A stretch of 64,000 bases of DNA from Pirellulaceae bacterium (lineage in GTDB: Bacteria > Planctomycetota > Planctomycetia > Pirellulales > Pirellulaceae). Location of the stretch: the NCBI GenBank assembly GCA_019636375.1, contig JAHBXS010000005.1, forward strand, positions 310,001 through 374,000. The letters are read 5' to 3'. The notes below the pieces were generated by a model. The model did not search any database. It was not told the origin of the DNA and was given only the letters and a program-made list of their open reading frames with translations. Each line of letters begins with the position of its first letter. The stretch's first letter is position 1. This document shows positions 1 through 8,801 of the stretch, piece by piece. The position numbers were made by a program, and so were the translations under genes.

Positions 1-1
1 A

Positions 2-1246
2 ACCGCCTTCGATTTTCGCGAAGTTGCACGACATCCCAAAGTCCCGATGCGCCGCACAGTCCCTTCTTTTTTATGGATTAAAGAAACGGGAGAACAACTC
101 GTTCCTTTTAGAGGAGACAAGTCTGGCAACAAAGATCGCAACAAGGACGAAGACGACAAAAGTGCCGAAGAACAGGATGATAAAAAACAAAAGGACCCGA
201 AACGCGAAGAGTTGGAACGAATCAAAGGAAGCAGCAAAGTCGCCTTCGATGAGGCCGTAGCCTCGAAAACGCCACTCGCTCCATATCGAATGATTCGGTT
301 CGTTGACTATGATCCCCCACTTGATAAGTCTGTCCGCTATCGTGTCCGCCTTTGGCTATTAGATTCTAATGATCCTCCTGATAGCATCGATGCAATCGGT
401 AAAAAGAGTGACCGCGACAAGCCCACATTTGGTCTGGGTGCAGAAGGTGATAGTGAGGGACCGAATTCTAATTCCAAAAAGGACGCCTATCGAAAACAAC
501 CTGTCACTGCGCAAATGATCCACCCGAGTGTTGCCGAACGGCTTCGTCAGAAACTAGACACGTTTGATAGCTTGCCAGATAAAGCCCTTAGGAATGCGAT
601 CCCAACCGACTGGAGCCCAGAAACGGAATTTGTAAGTGCCAAAACGCAAATCCCTTCGGAAGTCTATTTGGGCGCCGTCAGAGAATCGGCGACTGTTGCA
701 GTTGGCAACGTGCGAATTCCTCGTGATGAGCCAACCGCTAACGTGGCCGCATCGTACACCAGCCCAGATTTTGGCGTTCGGGTCGCTGCCCCCAAACAAG
801 CGAACCGAGGTGATCTTTTGAATTTCTCTATTCCTAACCTTGGAATCGTTAACCCATCCAAAAGAGATGTTGTGAAACTGAGACAAACTCAGGTGCGATC
901 CAATTTGCTTCTGGTTGATATTCAAGGTGGAAGCGAACTGAATTTGAATGACATCCGAGAAGTCAAAGTCCAGAACGAAAACCCCAATTCCGTTGAAGGA
1001 TTCGAGTCTCTGCATTCGAAATTCACGGATCCTGGTGAAATTCTCGTGATGGACGAAGACGGAAAATTTCGAATCCAAACTACTAACGCCGATTATCGCT
1101 TCTATCGATCACGCTTGCTCTTGCCCGACGAGACTCTTGAACATGGCAAAGCTCCGGAAAAAGAAGACGACAAAAAGGGCGGACGTCGCGGAGGCGCACC
1201 TCCAGGTGGTGCCGGAGGCGGCGGCGGAGACGTTCCTGGCGGCTAA
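2..1246 (+). CDS. Hypothetical protein, 5' end outside the window
   Basis: The reading frame is open from position 2 with no stop before the first internal ATG at 47, so the gene most likely begins upstream of the window and this is its 3' part. I do not recognise the family. The visible protein has a strongly charged Lys/Asp/Glu-rich stretch early on, a central region that looks like globular beta-rich sequence, and a low-complexity Gly/Pro-rich C-terminus ending in runs such as GGAGGGGGDVPGG. No catalytic motif or membrane segment is visible. Conserved planctomycete cell-surface or pilus-associated proteins can look like this, but that is a guess. The frame is long and has normal composition, so it is coding. 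Confidence 0.75.
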   Translation, partial: TAFDFREVARHPKVPMRRTVPSFLWIKETGEQLVPFRGDKSGNKDRNKDEDDKSAEEQDDKKQKDPKREELERIKGSSKVAFDEAVASKTPLAPYRMIRFVDYDPPLDKSVRYRVRLWLLDSNDPPDSIDAIGKKSDRDKPTFGLGAEGDSEGPNSNSKKDAYRKQPVTAQMIHPSVAERLRQKLDTFDSLPDKALRNAIPTDWSPETEFVSAKTQIPSEVYLGAVRESATVAVGNVRIPRDEPTANVAASYTSPDFGVRVAAPKQANRGDLLNFSIPNLGIVNPSKRDVVKLRQTQVRSNLLLVDIQGGSELNLNDIREVKVQNENPNSVEGFESLHSKFTDPGEILVMDEDGKFRIQTTNADYRFYRSRLLLPDETLEHGKAPEKEDDKKGGRRGGAPPGGAGGGGGDVPGG

Positions 1247-1354
1247 TGCCTTTACGCAAAGTATGCGATTGTACGTCTCACCTTGGCCTAGGAAGCGATT
1301 CTGGGCCAAGGTGTACAACTGCAATGCGCAGTCTGAGCGTTTGATGACTTTCTA

Positions 1355-1501
1355 ATCGTTCACGGTATCGCCATTGCAACAAAACGAATTTTCGCTTTAG
1401 CCAAACCACATGCCTAAATAGGTAGTATGCCGCCGCGTACTCGTTCGGATTGTCCGCCTTTTCAAGGATTGAAAAGCGACTTAGCCGTTCACTTCGCGAA
1501 C
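1355..1501 (+). repeat. Dispersed hairpin repeat, copy A (long form)
   Basis: This intergenic block aligns by eye with 57680-57822. Both begin CGTTCACGGTATCGCC, pass through CTTTAG..AAACCACAT and end in the hairpin core (TTTTCAAGG...CCGTTCACTTCGCGAA here). The core is shared with copies at 7436, 30691, 35839 and 40987/43025. I see no gene between 1247 and 1804 apart from this block and the tandem units that follow. Confidence 0.7.
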
Positions 1502-1520
1502 CATTAGCCAACGAATACAT

Positions 1521-1601
1521 GGCCGTTCATTCCGTCAACGATTACGTGGCCGTTCGCTCCGTCAACAATCACGTGGCCGTTCATTCCGCGAACGGCTACA
1601 T
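1521..1601 (+). repeat. Three tandem 27-bp units derived from the hairpin repeat
   Basis: Three consecutive 27-bp units start at 1521, 1548 and 1575. Each runs GGCCGTTC-TTCCGTCAAC/GAAC followed by A/T-rich spacing and ACGT. The first half of each unit matches the right arm of the dispersed hairpin repeat (GGCCGTTCACTCCGTGAACG), so this looks like local amplification of that arm. It sits just upstream of the GTG start at 1805. Confidence 0.7.
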
Positions 1602-1804
1602 AATTTCTTCGTTACGCTTCAACATCCTCGACAGAATCGGTGAAACAACGATGGCTTGTTTTCCGGCATAAATACCCACTGATTCAGCAAAACAAGCCAA
1701 GGGACTTTGCTAGCAAAAGCACAAAATGCCCGACGGCGCGATTTCGAAATATTGGCCTCGACGTTGACGGTTCCTATTCTCATTGCTAAAGTCCCGCTCG
1801 CCGT

Positions 1805-3001
1805 GTGAAAGAGCAATTTGGTTCGGGCCCCTTCAAGAGAGTATCGATTTTGAATCCATTTGGCCCCCCATCCAAGAAACTTGGAATCGAAAGACTGCTT
1901 AGGCCGATCGCAAATTGGCACCGGCACACATGCTTAGCCCTATTGTGTGCAGGGGTCGCGATCAACATATTTTGTCAGTTGGAAATGGCTGCCGCGCAAG
2001 AGGCTATTTCAGAAGCTAATAATCGGCAAGTGCAGTTAGAATTGCCGAGCTATTTCCAGAACACATTGGAAAATAACACTGACGACCGTTGGTTGTCGAT
2101 TCAGACGGACGATTCCGATGAAGCCCTGCAGGCTCCTTCAATTAGCCGCGATTCAACTGTCGGATCGATCATTGATGATGTCATTGAACAAATTGTTGTA
2201 GAAGTCTTTTCCAAAGAAACCCGACTCGATCTATTGCTCGAACAAGATCGGCCTTACAAGGCCTACCGCACGCAGCAAACAGGGCTTCAGTGGATTGCAG
2301 CATCTAATAACGACTTCGGATTACTCAGTTGGCAGAAGGACCCCTATCTCCGCCGCCAATCAGAATCGGGATTATCGCTCGCGTTTAATCTCCACTGGTT
2401 ATCCGGTCCAGTTGCACCTGATGTTTCACCCAGGCTTTACGATGCAGTGGCCAGTTACCAAGTTCGAAAACCGTTTTCTCACCATTTCAGTTACGATGTC
2501 GCTGCAAGTGTTGGTGTGTTTAGTGATTTCGCTGGTAGCGCCCGCCAGGGAGTCCGCTTCCCAGCCCATGCCGTCGGCATGATTCATTTCGATCCCCGAA
2601 AGGATTTCGTTTTTGGAGTCGACTATTTAGATCGCCAGGATATCAAGATCTTGCCCGTTGTCGGACTCTCGATCCGCGAGTTCCTGTTCCCGAACATAAG
2701 GCTCGATTTAGTTTTCCCTCGTCCCCGTATTGATTTTGCCTTGGACACGCATCACCGGATTTATGTGGCTGGATTGCTGGGTGGCGGAACCTGGGATTTC
2801 AAAACAACGACCGATAGTCGCGAGCTTCTTACCTACCGCGATTACCGAATCGTCATGGGTTTTGAGTATGCCAACATGCATAATCATCTATCCGCGATCG
2901 AGTTGGGGTGTGCCTTCAGTCGGCAATTAAACTTCGCCACCGCAGGCACCACGGTCCCTTTTTCCGAAGCCTTCGTCCTGCAGTGGGTCAGCCGATACTA
3001 A
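1805..3001 (+). CDS. Secreted protein, probable outer-membrane beta-barrel
   Basis: The GTG at 1805 is the first possible start after an in-frame stop at 1787. The N-terminus is long and basic, followed by a hydrophobic segment near residues 40-60 ending MAAAQEA, which looks like a signal peptide with AxA cleavage. From about residue 165 the sequence alternates polar and hydrophobic residues and is rich in Tyr, Phe and Trp. It ends in an aromatic residue (VLQWVSRY), as outer-membrane barrels do. The style recalls DUF6268-type planctomycete and Bacteroidetes proteins, but I cannot confirm that family. It probably sits in the outer membrane. It stands alone on the plus strand. Confidence 0.7.
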   Translation: MKEQFGSGPFKRVSILNPFGPPSKKLGIERLLRPIANWHRHTCLALLCAGVAINIFCQLEMAAAQEAISEANNRQVQLELPSYFQNTLENNTDDRWLSIQTDDSDEALQAPSISRDSTVGSIIDDVIEQIVVEVFSKETRLDLLLEQDRPYKAYRTQQTGLQWIAASNNDFGLLSWQKDPYLRRQSESGLSLAFNLHWLSGPVAPDVSPRLYDAVASYQVRKPFSHHFSYDVAASVGVFSDFAGSARQGVRFPAHAVGMIHFDPRKDFVFGVDYLDRQDIKILPVVGLSIREFLFPNIRLDLVFPRPRIDFALDTHHRIYVAGLLGGGTWDFKTTTDSRELLTYRDYRIVMGFEYANMHNHLSAIELGCAFSRQLNFATAGTTVPFSEAFVLQWVSRY

Positions 3002-3080
3002 AGCGCCCACTCTCAACCACTCAACACAATTCCCCTTCCGCGCCAACAAACCTGCACAACGAGGCTTCTAGATGAAGGGG

Positions 3081-3155
3081 CAGAAATGGGGGCGAGTAGC
3101 TTAGCCGGAACGGCCCTTCGGGTGCGATGCACACCGGTACCTGGTCCCATTTCTG
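3081..3155. repeat. REP-like palindromic element, copy 1
   Basis: The element is bounded by a perfect 10-bp inverted repeat, CAGAAATGGG at 3081 and CCCATTTCTG ending at 3155. Inside it carries GGAACGGCCCTTCGGGTGC. In reverse complement this matches the interior of the elements at 7777-7850 and 36214-36283 (GCACCCGAAGGGCCGTTCC type). It lies just beyond the 3' end of the minus-strand gene at 3176 and is not coding. Confidence 0.7.
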
Positions 3156-3175
3156 ACGGCCGGCCATATAGGCGA

Positions 3176-3517
3176 CTATTTCGGCAAAACTTCCACACCC
3201 TTGATGCAAATTTTGCATTCAACGACACCACTTCCATTGCAAGGAACGCATGGCTCGGTCCATTTAACCTCGCGGGTCGTACGGCGGTCACCGGGTAGTT
3301 CGACGATTTCGATTTTTGACTTGCCCACCGTTCCGTTAACACATCGTCCACACGGAACAAAATTCCGCCCCTGACAATTCAGACAAGCCACGTCTTTGAG
3401 ATTAATAACCGTCTCATCCAATGGTGTTATCCCCTCCCGATGCGGCGTATATCCGACATACAGCCATCCTTGTTCACGATGACTTGCAATTTCCTGTTTC
3501 GAGACCGAAAACTTCAT
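3176..3517 (-). CDS. Small DnaJ-type zinc-finger (CR-like) protein
   Basis: This 113-residue protein has four CxxC pairs in its second half: CLNC, CGRC, CVPC and CKIC. Several continue into the DnaJ cysteine-rich-domain pattern CxxCxGxG (CVPCNGSG is exact; CLNCQGR and CGRCVNGT are close). It has no J domain, signal peptide or membrane segment. In class I DnaJ proteins such a domain binds two zinc ions and helps handle substrate. Here it appears alone, encoded divergently from the J-domain protein starting at 3769 with 251 bp between them. The shared control region suggests a joint function, which is inference. Other small CxxCxGxG proteins exist with unknown roles. Confidence 0.75.
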   Translation of the reverse strand: MKFSVSKQEIASHREQGWLYVGYTPHREGITPLDETVINLKDVACLNCQGRNFVPCGRCVNGTVGKSKIEIVELPGDRRTTREVKWTEPCVPCNGSGVVECKICIKGVEVLPK

Positions 3518-3768
3518 TTTTTGTCAAGGCGAGAGACTATCCAAGACGCTCAAAACAGGCAATCGAACACAAAATAGTGGACGATTTTGCAAAGCTACTT
3601 GTTAGGATTTTCCTGATGATCTAAAATTTTCGCGATCTGATCAAATCTCTTTCGGAAGAAGAGTCCCATTTGACTTTCAACTTTTGGTTTAATGTTCACT
3701 TCAGTCAAGAATTCTCGCTTATTGATTTCTCCTGGGCCTTTTGGTAGTCATGGAATCAACAATTGCTT

Positions 3769-5151
3769 ATGAATCCATATAAGATTTTAGGTGTATCGAA
3801 GGATGCAACTCTCGCTGAAATAAAAAAAGCGTATCGGGAAAAATGCATTAAGCATCATCCAGACCGAGGTGGAGACCAATGGGCTTTTGAGCAAATCACG
3901 CAAGCATTTGAGTATTTGCGAGATCAAGCTATTGAGAAATCCCACGACATTCCCCCTCAGTCAAAAAAAGAATCATCAAAACCTTCACCTAAACCTAAAT
4001 CGAACAATTCAAATGAAACGCCAAAACCTCAGAGTAGTCCAAACAAACCGAAACAACAACAAAAATCGGATGATGTGGTACCTCAGATCGTCATCAAAAA
4101 GAAAAAGTTTTCTCCACGGAGAGTATCGAAAAAAAATAGCGCGTGGATCACCATTGTTGGCATCTTGCTCGGAATCCCAAGTGCGATTGTTGCCACTTGG
4201 TTGATTTTGAAATATTACCATCCATTCTTCAAGGCCAACATTGCCAAAGAAACAAATTCGGTCTCCGAATTTGAGAGTTTTAATCGGAGAACTGAAGATA
4301 GTGTTCAAACCCAATCGTCGAGAACGTCAAAAAGAAACTCCTCGCCCAAGCCGTCGTCTCCCCAGCCTCGCTCTCCCCAAACAAAAACACCCCAAAAGCA
4401 AACGGATATTCGTAACGAAGTTATCCAAAATGAAGATTTGCAACGCAGTTCAAATCAAAGTTTAGGCGGTGAAGCCCCCGCTCGAAACATGTCGCAAATC
4501 GAAAATGAGTTTGATTTAAAGAGTGAACCTCAAGTAAATAGATCGCAAGTTTACGACTCGTCTGGCTTCGCAAGTGAAAACGCTGATAATGCTGAGAGCG
4601 AAGATTCCGAATCGACTGACCCTCAAGAATTGGACGGTCTAGAAATAATCAAAAACTATCTTCAGTTCTTGGACGGACTCAAGGTTGACACATCAGGAAA
4701 GACGGATATTCAGGCCAAAGCCGAAATCGAAGTATTGCATAAGATTGCCGAAAAAGAACTGCCCAAAAAGACAATAAATTTGTCGTTTCCAGTCAAGAAC
4801 GTGAAAGATTTGCAACGTGGACAGTATGCAATTGGATTTATATTAAATCCTCAAGAATCGCAGTTTTGGGATAGCTTTCAAACCTCAGATGATTTTATTC
4901 GTTATCGCTTGTCGGAATCAGAGGCGAAAAAAATTGACTCAGATTGGAAAGTTGAGTTTCGCGGAAAACTCAAACTAGAGGTTTATTCTGATAAAATCTA
5001 TCGAGCAAAAAACGAATTTGTTCAAATTCAACGAAAAGGGAATTGGATTGCTTTCCGATCCCCGTTTTATCTTACGGGCACTGAAAAATTTGCAAAGCCC
5101 TATATCTTGATAATCGAAAAACCACAGGTAAAGTTAGTTCGTCCCAAATAG
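3769..5151 (+). CDS. Membrane-anchored J-domain protein
   Basis: I use the ATG at 3769 because it begins exactly at the canonical J-domain start (MNPYKILGV). An upstream in-frame TTG at 3763 adds nothing. Residues 1-60 form a J domain with HPD at 30-32, the motif that stimulates DnaK ATPase. A Ser/Pro/Lys/Gln-rich linker follows, then one strong transmembrane helix near 126-148, a second long low-complexity Ser/Gln/Pro linker, and a C-terminal globular domain (about 300-460) resembling an OB-like fold. There is no Gly/Phe region and no cysteine-rich domain. The gene is visibly more A-rich than its neighbours, which may point to transfer. The divergent gene at 3176-3517 encodes an isolated CR-like domain. 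Confidence 0.9.
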   Translation: MNPYKILGVSKDATLAEIKKAYREKCIKHHPDRGGDQWAFEQITQAFEYLRDQAIEKSHDIPPQSKKESSKPSPKPKSNNSNETPKPQSSPNKPKQQQKSDDVVPQIVIKKKKFSPRRVSKKNSAWITIVGILLGIPSAIVATWLILKYYHPFFKANIAKETNSVSEFESFNRRTEDSVQTQSSRTSKRNSSPKPSSPQPRSPQTKTPQKQTDIRNEVIQNEDLQRSSNQSLGGEAPARNMSQIENEFDLKSEPQVNRSQVYDSSGFASENADNAESEDSESTDPQELDGLEIIKNYLQFLDGLKVDTSGKTDIQAKAEIEVLHKIAEKELPKKTINLSFPVKNVKDLQRGQYAIGFILNPQESQFWDSFQTSDDFIRYRLSESEAKKIDSDWKVEFRGKLKLEVYSDKIYRAKNEFVQIQRKGNWIAFRSPFYLTGTEKFAKPYILIIEKPQVKLVRPK

Positions 5152-5285
5152 TTGCGATTAGTAACCTGTCTCTTCTCTTATGGCGAAATGTTTGCTTTTG
5201 ATCCTGCAGATTGCGTTTTTGTAGTCTAACCATAGTACTGTCAATTGAAATTGGCTCAACTTGATGGTTATTTCCGCTGGCTGAA

Positions 5286-6461
5286 CTACGACTTGCTTAC
5301 CGTGCGGGGGCGGGACCAGGTGGGGGAAAGGGCAGTGGATGTGGCGGATTTTTCGGCGTGCTTTTTTTCGATCAGGCGAGTGTAGCCGTTGACCATCTCG
5401 TCAATCGATGCATGATTGACCACAAAGTCTCTGCCAGCGTTTCCAAAACGTTGGCTCAATTCGCGATCGGTTAACAACTCAATCCAGCGATCGGCCTGGG
5501 CCTGGGGGTCGCGGATCGGAACTGTGAAACCAGTTTCCCCGTCAGAGATCAAGTCGGGGACGGAACCAACTCGGGTGGCGACAACAGGACGCTGACAGGC
5601 CATCGCTTCTACAATCGAAACCGGACTGGCTTCGTTGTCGGAAGTCAAGGCAAACAGATCGATGGCGGAAAGAAGTCCAGGAGTGTCCGCGACGTTTCCT
5701 AAGAAGTGGACTCGGTCGGCAATTCCTAACTCTACCGCATTGTCACTTAAGGCTTGTCGACCGGGGCCATCTCCGCCGATCAAAAAATGAGTATTGGGGA
5801 GTTTTTGAGCGGTGATTCGGGCGGCCTCTAAGAAAACCCGATGGTTTTTTTCAGGCCGCAAGGCGGCGACAATTCCGACAACGGGGGCATCCAACTCGAT
5901 TCCTAACTCTTTCCTCCAACGCTCCCGAGCCGATGGATCAAATCGAAATCTTCTTGTATCGATTCCGTTTCGAATCACAAGCACTTTGTCGCGAGGGAAT
6001 CGTTCTTGTTCCACCAAAAACTCACCATGCGTTCGCGCTACGCCAATGAAGCCATCTGTCAAAGGAGTCAACCAACGATTGAGGCGCCCCACGCCATCCG
6101 GCCATCCGGTGGAATGCAATGCCGAGAGAATTACGGGAACATTCGCCCAACGCGCGGCCAGCCGTCCCCAAAACATCTTGTCGCCAGCTCCGACCGTGAC
6201 AACGGCGTCAATCTGTTTTCGCCGAAACAGTTTCGCAAGGCGACCAATCACCAGGACGTCGTACTTGTGATGAATGACATGGGAATGCACTGGAAGTTCT
6301 TTCCCGAGAATCTCCCCCAACGGGCCTGGTTCTTTCAAACAGCAAATCTGCGGTTCAATGCGGTTGCGGTCAAACGAGCGAACAAGGCTGGCCAACAACG
6401 TCTCCGCGCCCCCTACCGGCATACTCGTGATGACAAACATGACTCGCAACGGATGAGACAT
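5286..6461 (-). CDS. Glycosyltransferase family 4 (GT-B)
   Basis: The start at 6461 (protein begins MSHPLRVMFVITSMPVGGAE) is preferred over the longer open frame because it fits the usual GT4 N-terminus and lies 14 bp after the upstream stop. The 391-residue protein shows the N-terminal GGAE motif, a central basic motif (ALRPEKNH), and the C-terminal nucleotide-sugar-binding segment EASPVSIVEAMACQRPVVAT with its E-x7-E pair. Family members transfer a sugar from an NDP-sugar with retention of configuration, often onto capsule, exopolysaccharide or lipid-linked glycans. It follows a NodB-type deacetylase gene in one transcription unit. Sugar and acceptor cannot be told from the sequence. Confidence 0.92.
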   Translation of the reverse strand: MSHPLRVMFVITSMPVGGAETLLASLVRSFDRNRIEPQICCLKEPGPLGEILGKELPVHSHVIHHKYDVLVIGRLAKLFRRKQIDAVVTVGAGDKMFWGRLAARWANVPVILSALHSTGWPDGVGRLNRWLTPLTDGFIGVARTHGEFLVEQERFPRDKVLVIRNGIDTRRFRFDPSARERWRKELGIELDAPVVGIVAALRPEKNHRVFLEAARITAQKLPNTHFLIGGDGPGRQALSDNAVELGIADRVHFLGNVADTPGLLSAIDLFALTSDNEASPVSIVEAMACQRPVVATRVGSVPDLISDGETGFTVPIRDPQAQADRWIELLTDRELSQRFGNAGRDFVVNHASIDEMVNGYTRLIEKKHAEKSATSTALSPTWSRPRTVSKS

Positions 6462-6475
6462 CCTAAGGCTCCGGT

Positions 6476-7312
6476 TTAGCGCTCTGGTATTTCGTAGGCA
6501 AAGTCTGGGACATTCAGCATTCGCCAATCGTATTGCAGCCAATTCCGCAGACGTGAGAAGCAAGGATCGCCATGAATGCGTTTTATATGAAACGAATCAC
6601 CTGAAACGGAGTTGAACCCACCATAGGCCGAACAGACTCCGGCAAACCCCGCTTCTCTAGCGACCTGAAACAACGCTGGCGAAAGATTCGCGAGTTGACC
6701 AAACGGAGCCGCAAAATAGCGAATCGGGCGGTTGATGAGCAGACCCAATTCAGTCGAAGCGGCAACCACTTGGTCAAACAACTCTGCAATCGATGTTACC
6801 GTTCCCAGGTCCGGATGACTTCTCGTGTGCCCGCCGATTTCGATTCCAGCGGCGGCGAGCGCTTGGATTTGTTCCACAGTGTTGACCGGCAAGGCGTTTC
6901 CGAACTGCAAATCATGGAGAAACGGGCGTTGATTCACGATGTTATCCAGAACCACGAAATAGGTCACTGGGATTTTGCGTTCTAACAACAACGGAATAGC
7001 CCACTCGCAGTTTTCGGCATAGCCATCGTCAAATGTGATGGCCAACGCCGGCTTGGAATTTCCGGTCTGCATGCGCCGTTGGCATTCTTCTAGCGAAATC
7101 ATTTCAAAATTTTTCGACAACCAATCGATTTGTCGCTCGAAATCGCGACGGGTGATTGTCCAAGGAGTCAGAAATTCGTCTGCTACGCGATGATAAAACA
7201 AAACTCCCAGCGGAACTGCCCCTTGGCTAGTCATCCACCAGCGATGAGCACTGCGCACGGGCAAAGTCGCCAAGCGATAAGTCTCGATCAAAGTTGATTC
7301 AAATGAAATCAC
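6476..7312 (-). CDS. Polysaccharide deacetylase (NodB/CE4 family)
   Basis: This 278-residue protein has the two defining CE4 motifs: TFDDGY (residues 93-98, with general base Asp95 and metal ligand Asp96) and HTRSH (162-166, with His162 and His166 as the other metal ligands). Such enzymes remove N- or O-acetyl groups from glycans with a divalent metal. No clear signal peptide is visible, so it may act in the cytoplasm or at the membrane during exopolysaccharide assembly. The start is GTG at 7312; an ATG at codon 27 is possible. It is followed 14 bp later by a GT4 gene, a pairing typical of exopolysaccharide loci. Confidence 0.92.
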   Translation of the reverse strand: MISFESTLIETYRLATLPVRSAHRWWMTSQGAVPLGVLFYHRVADEFLTPWTITRRDFERQIDWLSKNFEMISLEECQRRMQTGNSKPALAITFDDGYAENCEWAIPLLLERKIPVTYFVVLDNIVNQRPFLHDLQFGNALPVNTVEQIQALAAAGIEIGGHTRSHPDLGTVTSIAELFDQVVAASTELGLLINRPIRYFAAPFGQLANLSPALFQVAREAGFAGVCSAYGGFNSVSGDSFHIKRIHGDPCFSRLRNWLQYDWRMLNVPDFAYEIPER

Positions 7313-7411
7313 GACTCAGTTATTTCCGCTGGTTTTTCCGAACGTTTTGTTTAACTTGTACGAAATTGCGTTACCATTTGCTGTTCTCGCCAATTCACGA
7401 CGATGCTTGTC

Positions 7412-7482
7412 CTTATTACGGAGTAACGGCAGCCTTTTCACGGAGTAAAAAGCTACGTGGGCGTTCACTCCGTGAACGCACG
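7412..7482 (+). repeat. Dispersed hairpin repeat, copy B
   Basis: The core at 7436-7480 reads TTCACGGAGTAAAAAGCTAC, then GTGGGCGTTCACTCCGTGAACG. The arms TTCACGGAGT and ACTCCGTGAA can pair over an A-rich loop. This copy is the closest match to the two halves flanking the group II intron (40987-41011 and 43025-43045). The rest of the 7313-7906 gap holds only the REP-like element at 7777. Confidence 0.75.
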
Positions 7483-7776
7483 CCGAATTAATCCACAAAA
7501 TCCACGTGAAAAATCTCGTCCTCCACGTGAAAAGCTCGCGTGGCGACAGTCACCATTCAATTCGATGACAGACACTCCAAATGTTGGTTGCATGTACCCA
7601 TCTGGCAACTTGCCATCTGAGAATTCGCTTGGAAGTAGAGAAAAAAAATCTGATACAACCGGTACAACCTAGCGTATTGGCATTACCGACCTCACCCACT
7701 TTCTCGCGATCACAAACTAGGTTTGGACAGCGGCCATCTACAACCTAGATTTCATGAGAAGGTATACGTCAGGCGG

Positions 7777-7850
7777 GCAGAATTGGGGTAAGTTACCCAT
7801 GTGCAAAGCACCCGAAGGGCCGTTCCCGCAACGGCACCTGACGCCATTTC
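7777..7850. repeat. REP-like palindromic element, copy 2
   Basis: It contains AATTGGGGTAAGTTACCCAT, GTGCAAAGCACCCGAAGGGC and CGTTCCCGCAACGGCACCTG, and ends ACGCCATTT. The order and sequence match the reverse complement of 3081-3155 and the direct strand of 36214-36283. The open frame at 7754 that leads into the downstream glycosyltransferase crosses this element, which is why I reject that longer start. Confidence 0.7.
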
Positions 7851-7906
7851 CGTCCCGACATCAATTTCATCACTCTTACAGAGCCGCAGCACTCGCTTGC
7901 ACAAAT

Positions 7907-8686
7907 ATGATTCAGAAACAAAAACTCTTCGGAATGGAAATTGACGCTCTGAATATGGGCCAAGCCATCGCACGACTGCGGGAATGGCTTGATGAAAGTC
8001 GCCTAGGAAAATGCCGTTACGTTGTGACCCCGAACGTCGACCACGCGGTTTTATGGCAAGAGCACGAAGGACTGCGCGATGCCTACCGCAAGGCTTCACT
8101 GGTATTGGCTGACGGTCACCCGTTGGTCTGGGCCTCGCGATTGCTCAGGCGGCCTCTCCCCGAGCGTGTTCCCGGTTCAGATCTCGTTCCGAAATTTTTT
8201 GATCATTGCCAAGACTCTGGCCGCGAGGTTCGGGTTTTCCTACTGGGTGCAGCGCCTGGCGTCGGGGCTCGAGCAGTGGAAAAAATCCGCAAACGCTGGC
8301 CATTAGTAAATGTCGTCGGTGTCTACAGTCCTCCGCTGGGGTTTGAAAAGGACCCTGATGAGAATGAAATCATTCTCGGCCGATTGATTTTGACTCGACC
8401 AGACCTCTTGGTGGTCGGGTTGGGCGCTCCCAAACAAGAATGCTGGGTCGCTCAGCATCACGAACATTTGGCCGCCAAAGCGGCTCTTTGCGTCGGTGCA
8501 ACGATTGACTTTTTGGCGGGAGAAAAGCGCCGTGCTCCGTACTGGATGCAGTGCCTAGGTGTCGAGTGGTTGCATCGCATGTTGAGTGAACCACGGCGAC
8601 TTGTGAAGCGATACGCCAAAGACGCCTGGGTCTTCCCTCAATTGGTGCTCAAGCAAATGCTGTCACCCTCGCGAGCCTGGAACTAG
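7907..8686 (+). CDS. WecG/TagA/CpsF-family glycosyltransferase
   Basis: The ATG at 7907 (MIQKQKLFG) is chosen because the upstream extension runs through a dispersed repeat. The 259-residue protein shows family hallmarks in order: TPNVDH near residue 40, LADGHPLVW near 65, GLGAPKQE near 165, the FLAGEKRRAP segment, and WLHRMLSEPRRLVKRY near the end. Known members add ManNAc or ManNAcA to undecaprenyl-linked GlcNAc in teichoic acid linkage units or enterobacterial common antigen. Here the exact sugar is unknown. It ends convergently with secY and probably works with the glycan genes upstream, although those lie on the other strand. Confidence 0.9.
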   Translation: MIQKQKLFGMEIDALNMGQAIARLREWLDESRLGKCRYVVTPNVDHAVLWQEHEGLRDAYRKASLVLADGHPLVWASRLLRRPLPERVPGSDLVPKFFDHCQDSGREVRVFLLGAAPGVGARAVEKIRKRWPLVNVVGVYSPPLGFEKDPDENEIILGRLILTRPDLLVVGLGAPKQECWVAQHHEHLAAKAALCVGATIDFLAGEKRRAPYWMQCLGVEWLHRMLSEPRRLVKRYAKDAWVFPQLVLKQMLSPSRAWN

Positions 8687-8801
8687 ACGACAGTCGTGCC
8701 CGTTGCTCAACGGCTTCGAATTCTAGAGTTCAAACCTTCGGCTTGCTCTCGCCATCCTGGCTCAATTCCAACGACGACCTGAACGCCCACCACTTCGACG
8801 A

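Noticed and set aside
554..1078. 174-codon open frame antisense to the first gene
   Set aside because: It lies wholly opposite the longer coding frame, has no ribosome-binding site and no family resemblance.
1355..1601. CRISPR array suggested by regularly spaced repeats
   Set aside because: There are only three 27-bp units without unique spacers, and no cas genes; the units derive from a hairpin repeat.
7754..7906. N-terminal extension of the WecG/TagA-like gene
   Set aside because: It translates through a dispersed noncoding repeat; the family's normal N-terminus begins at 7907.
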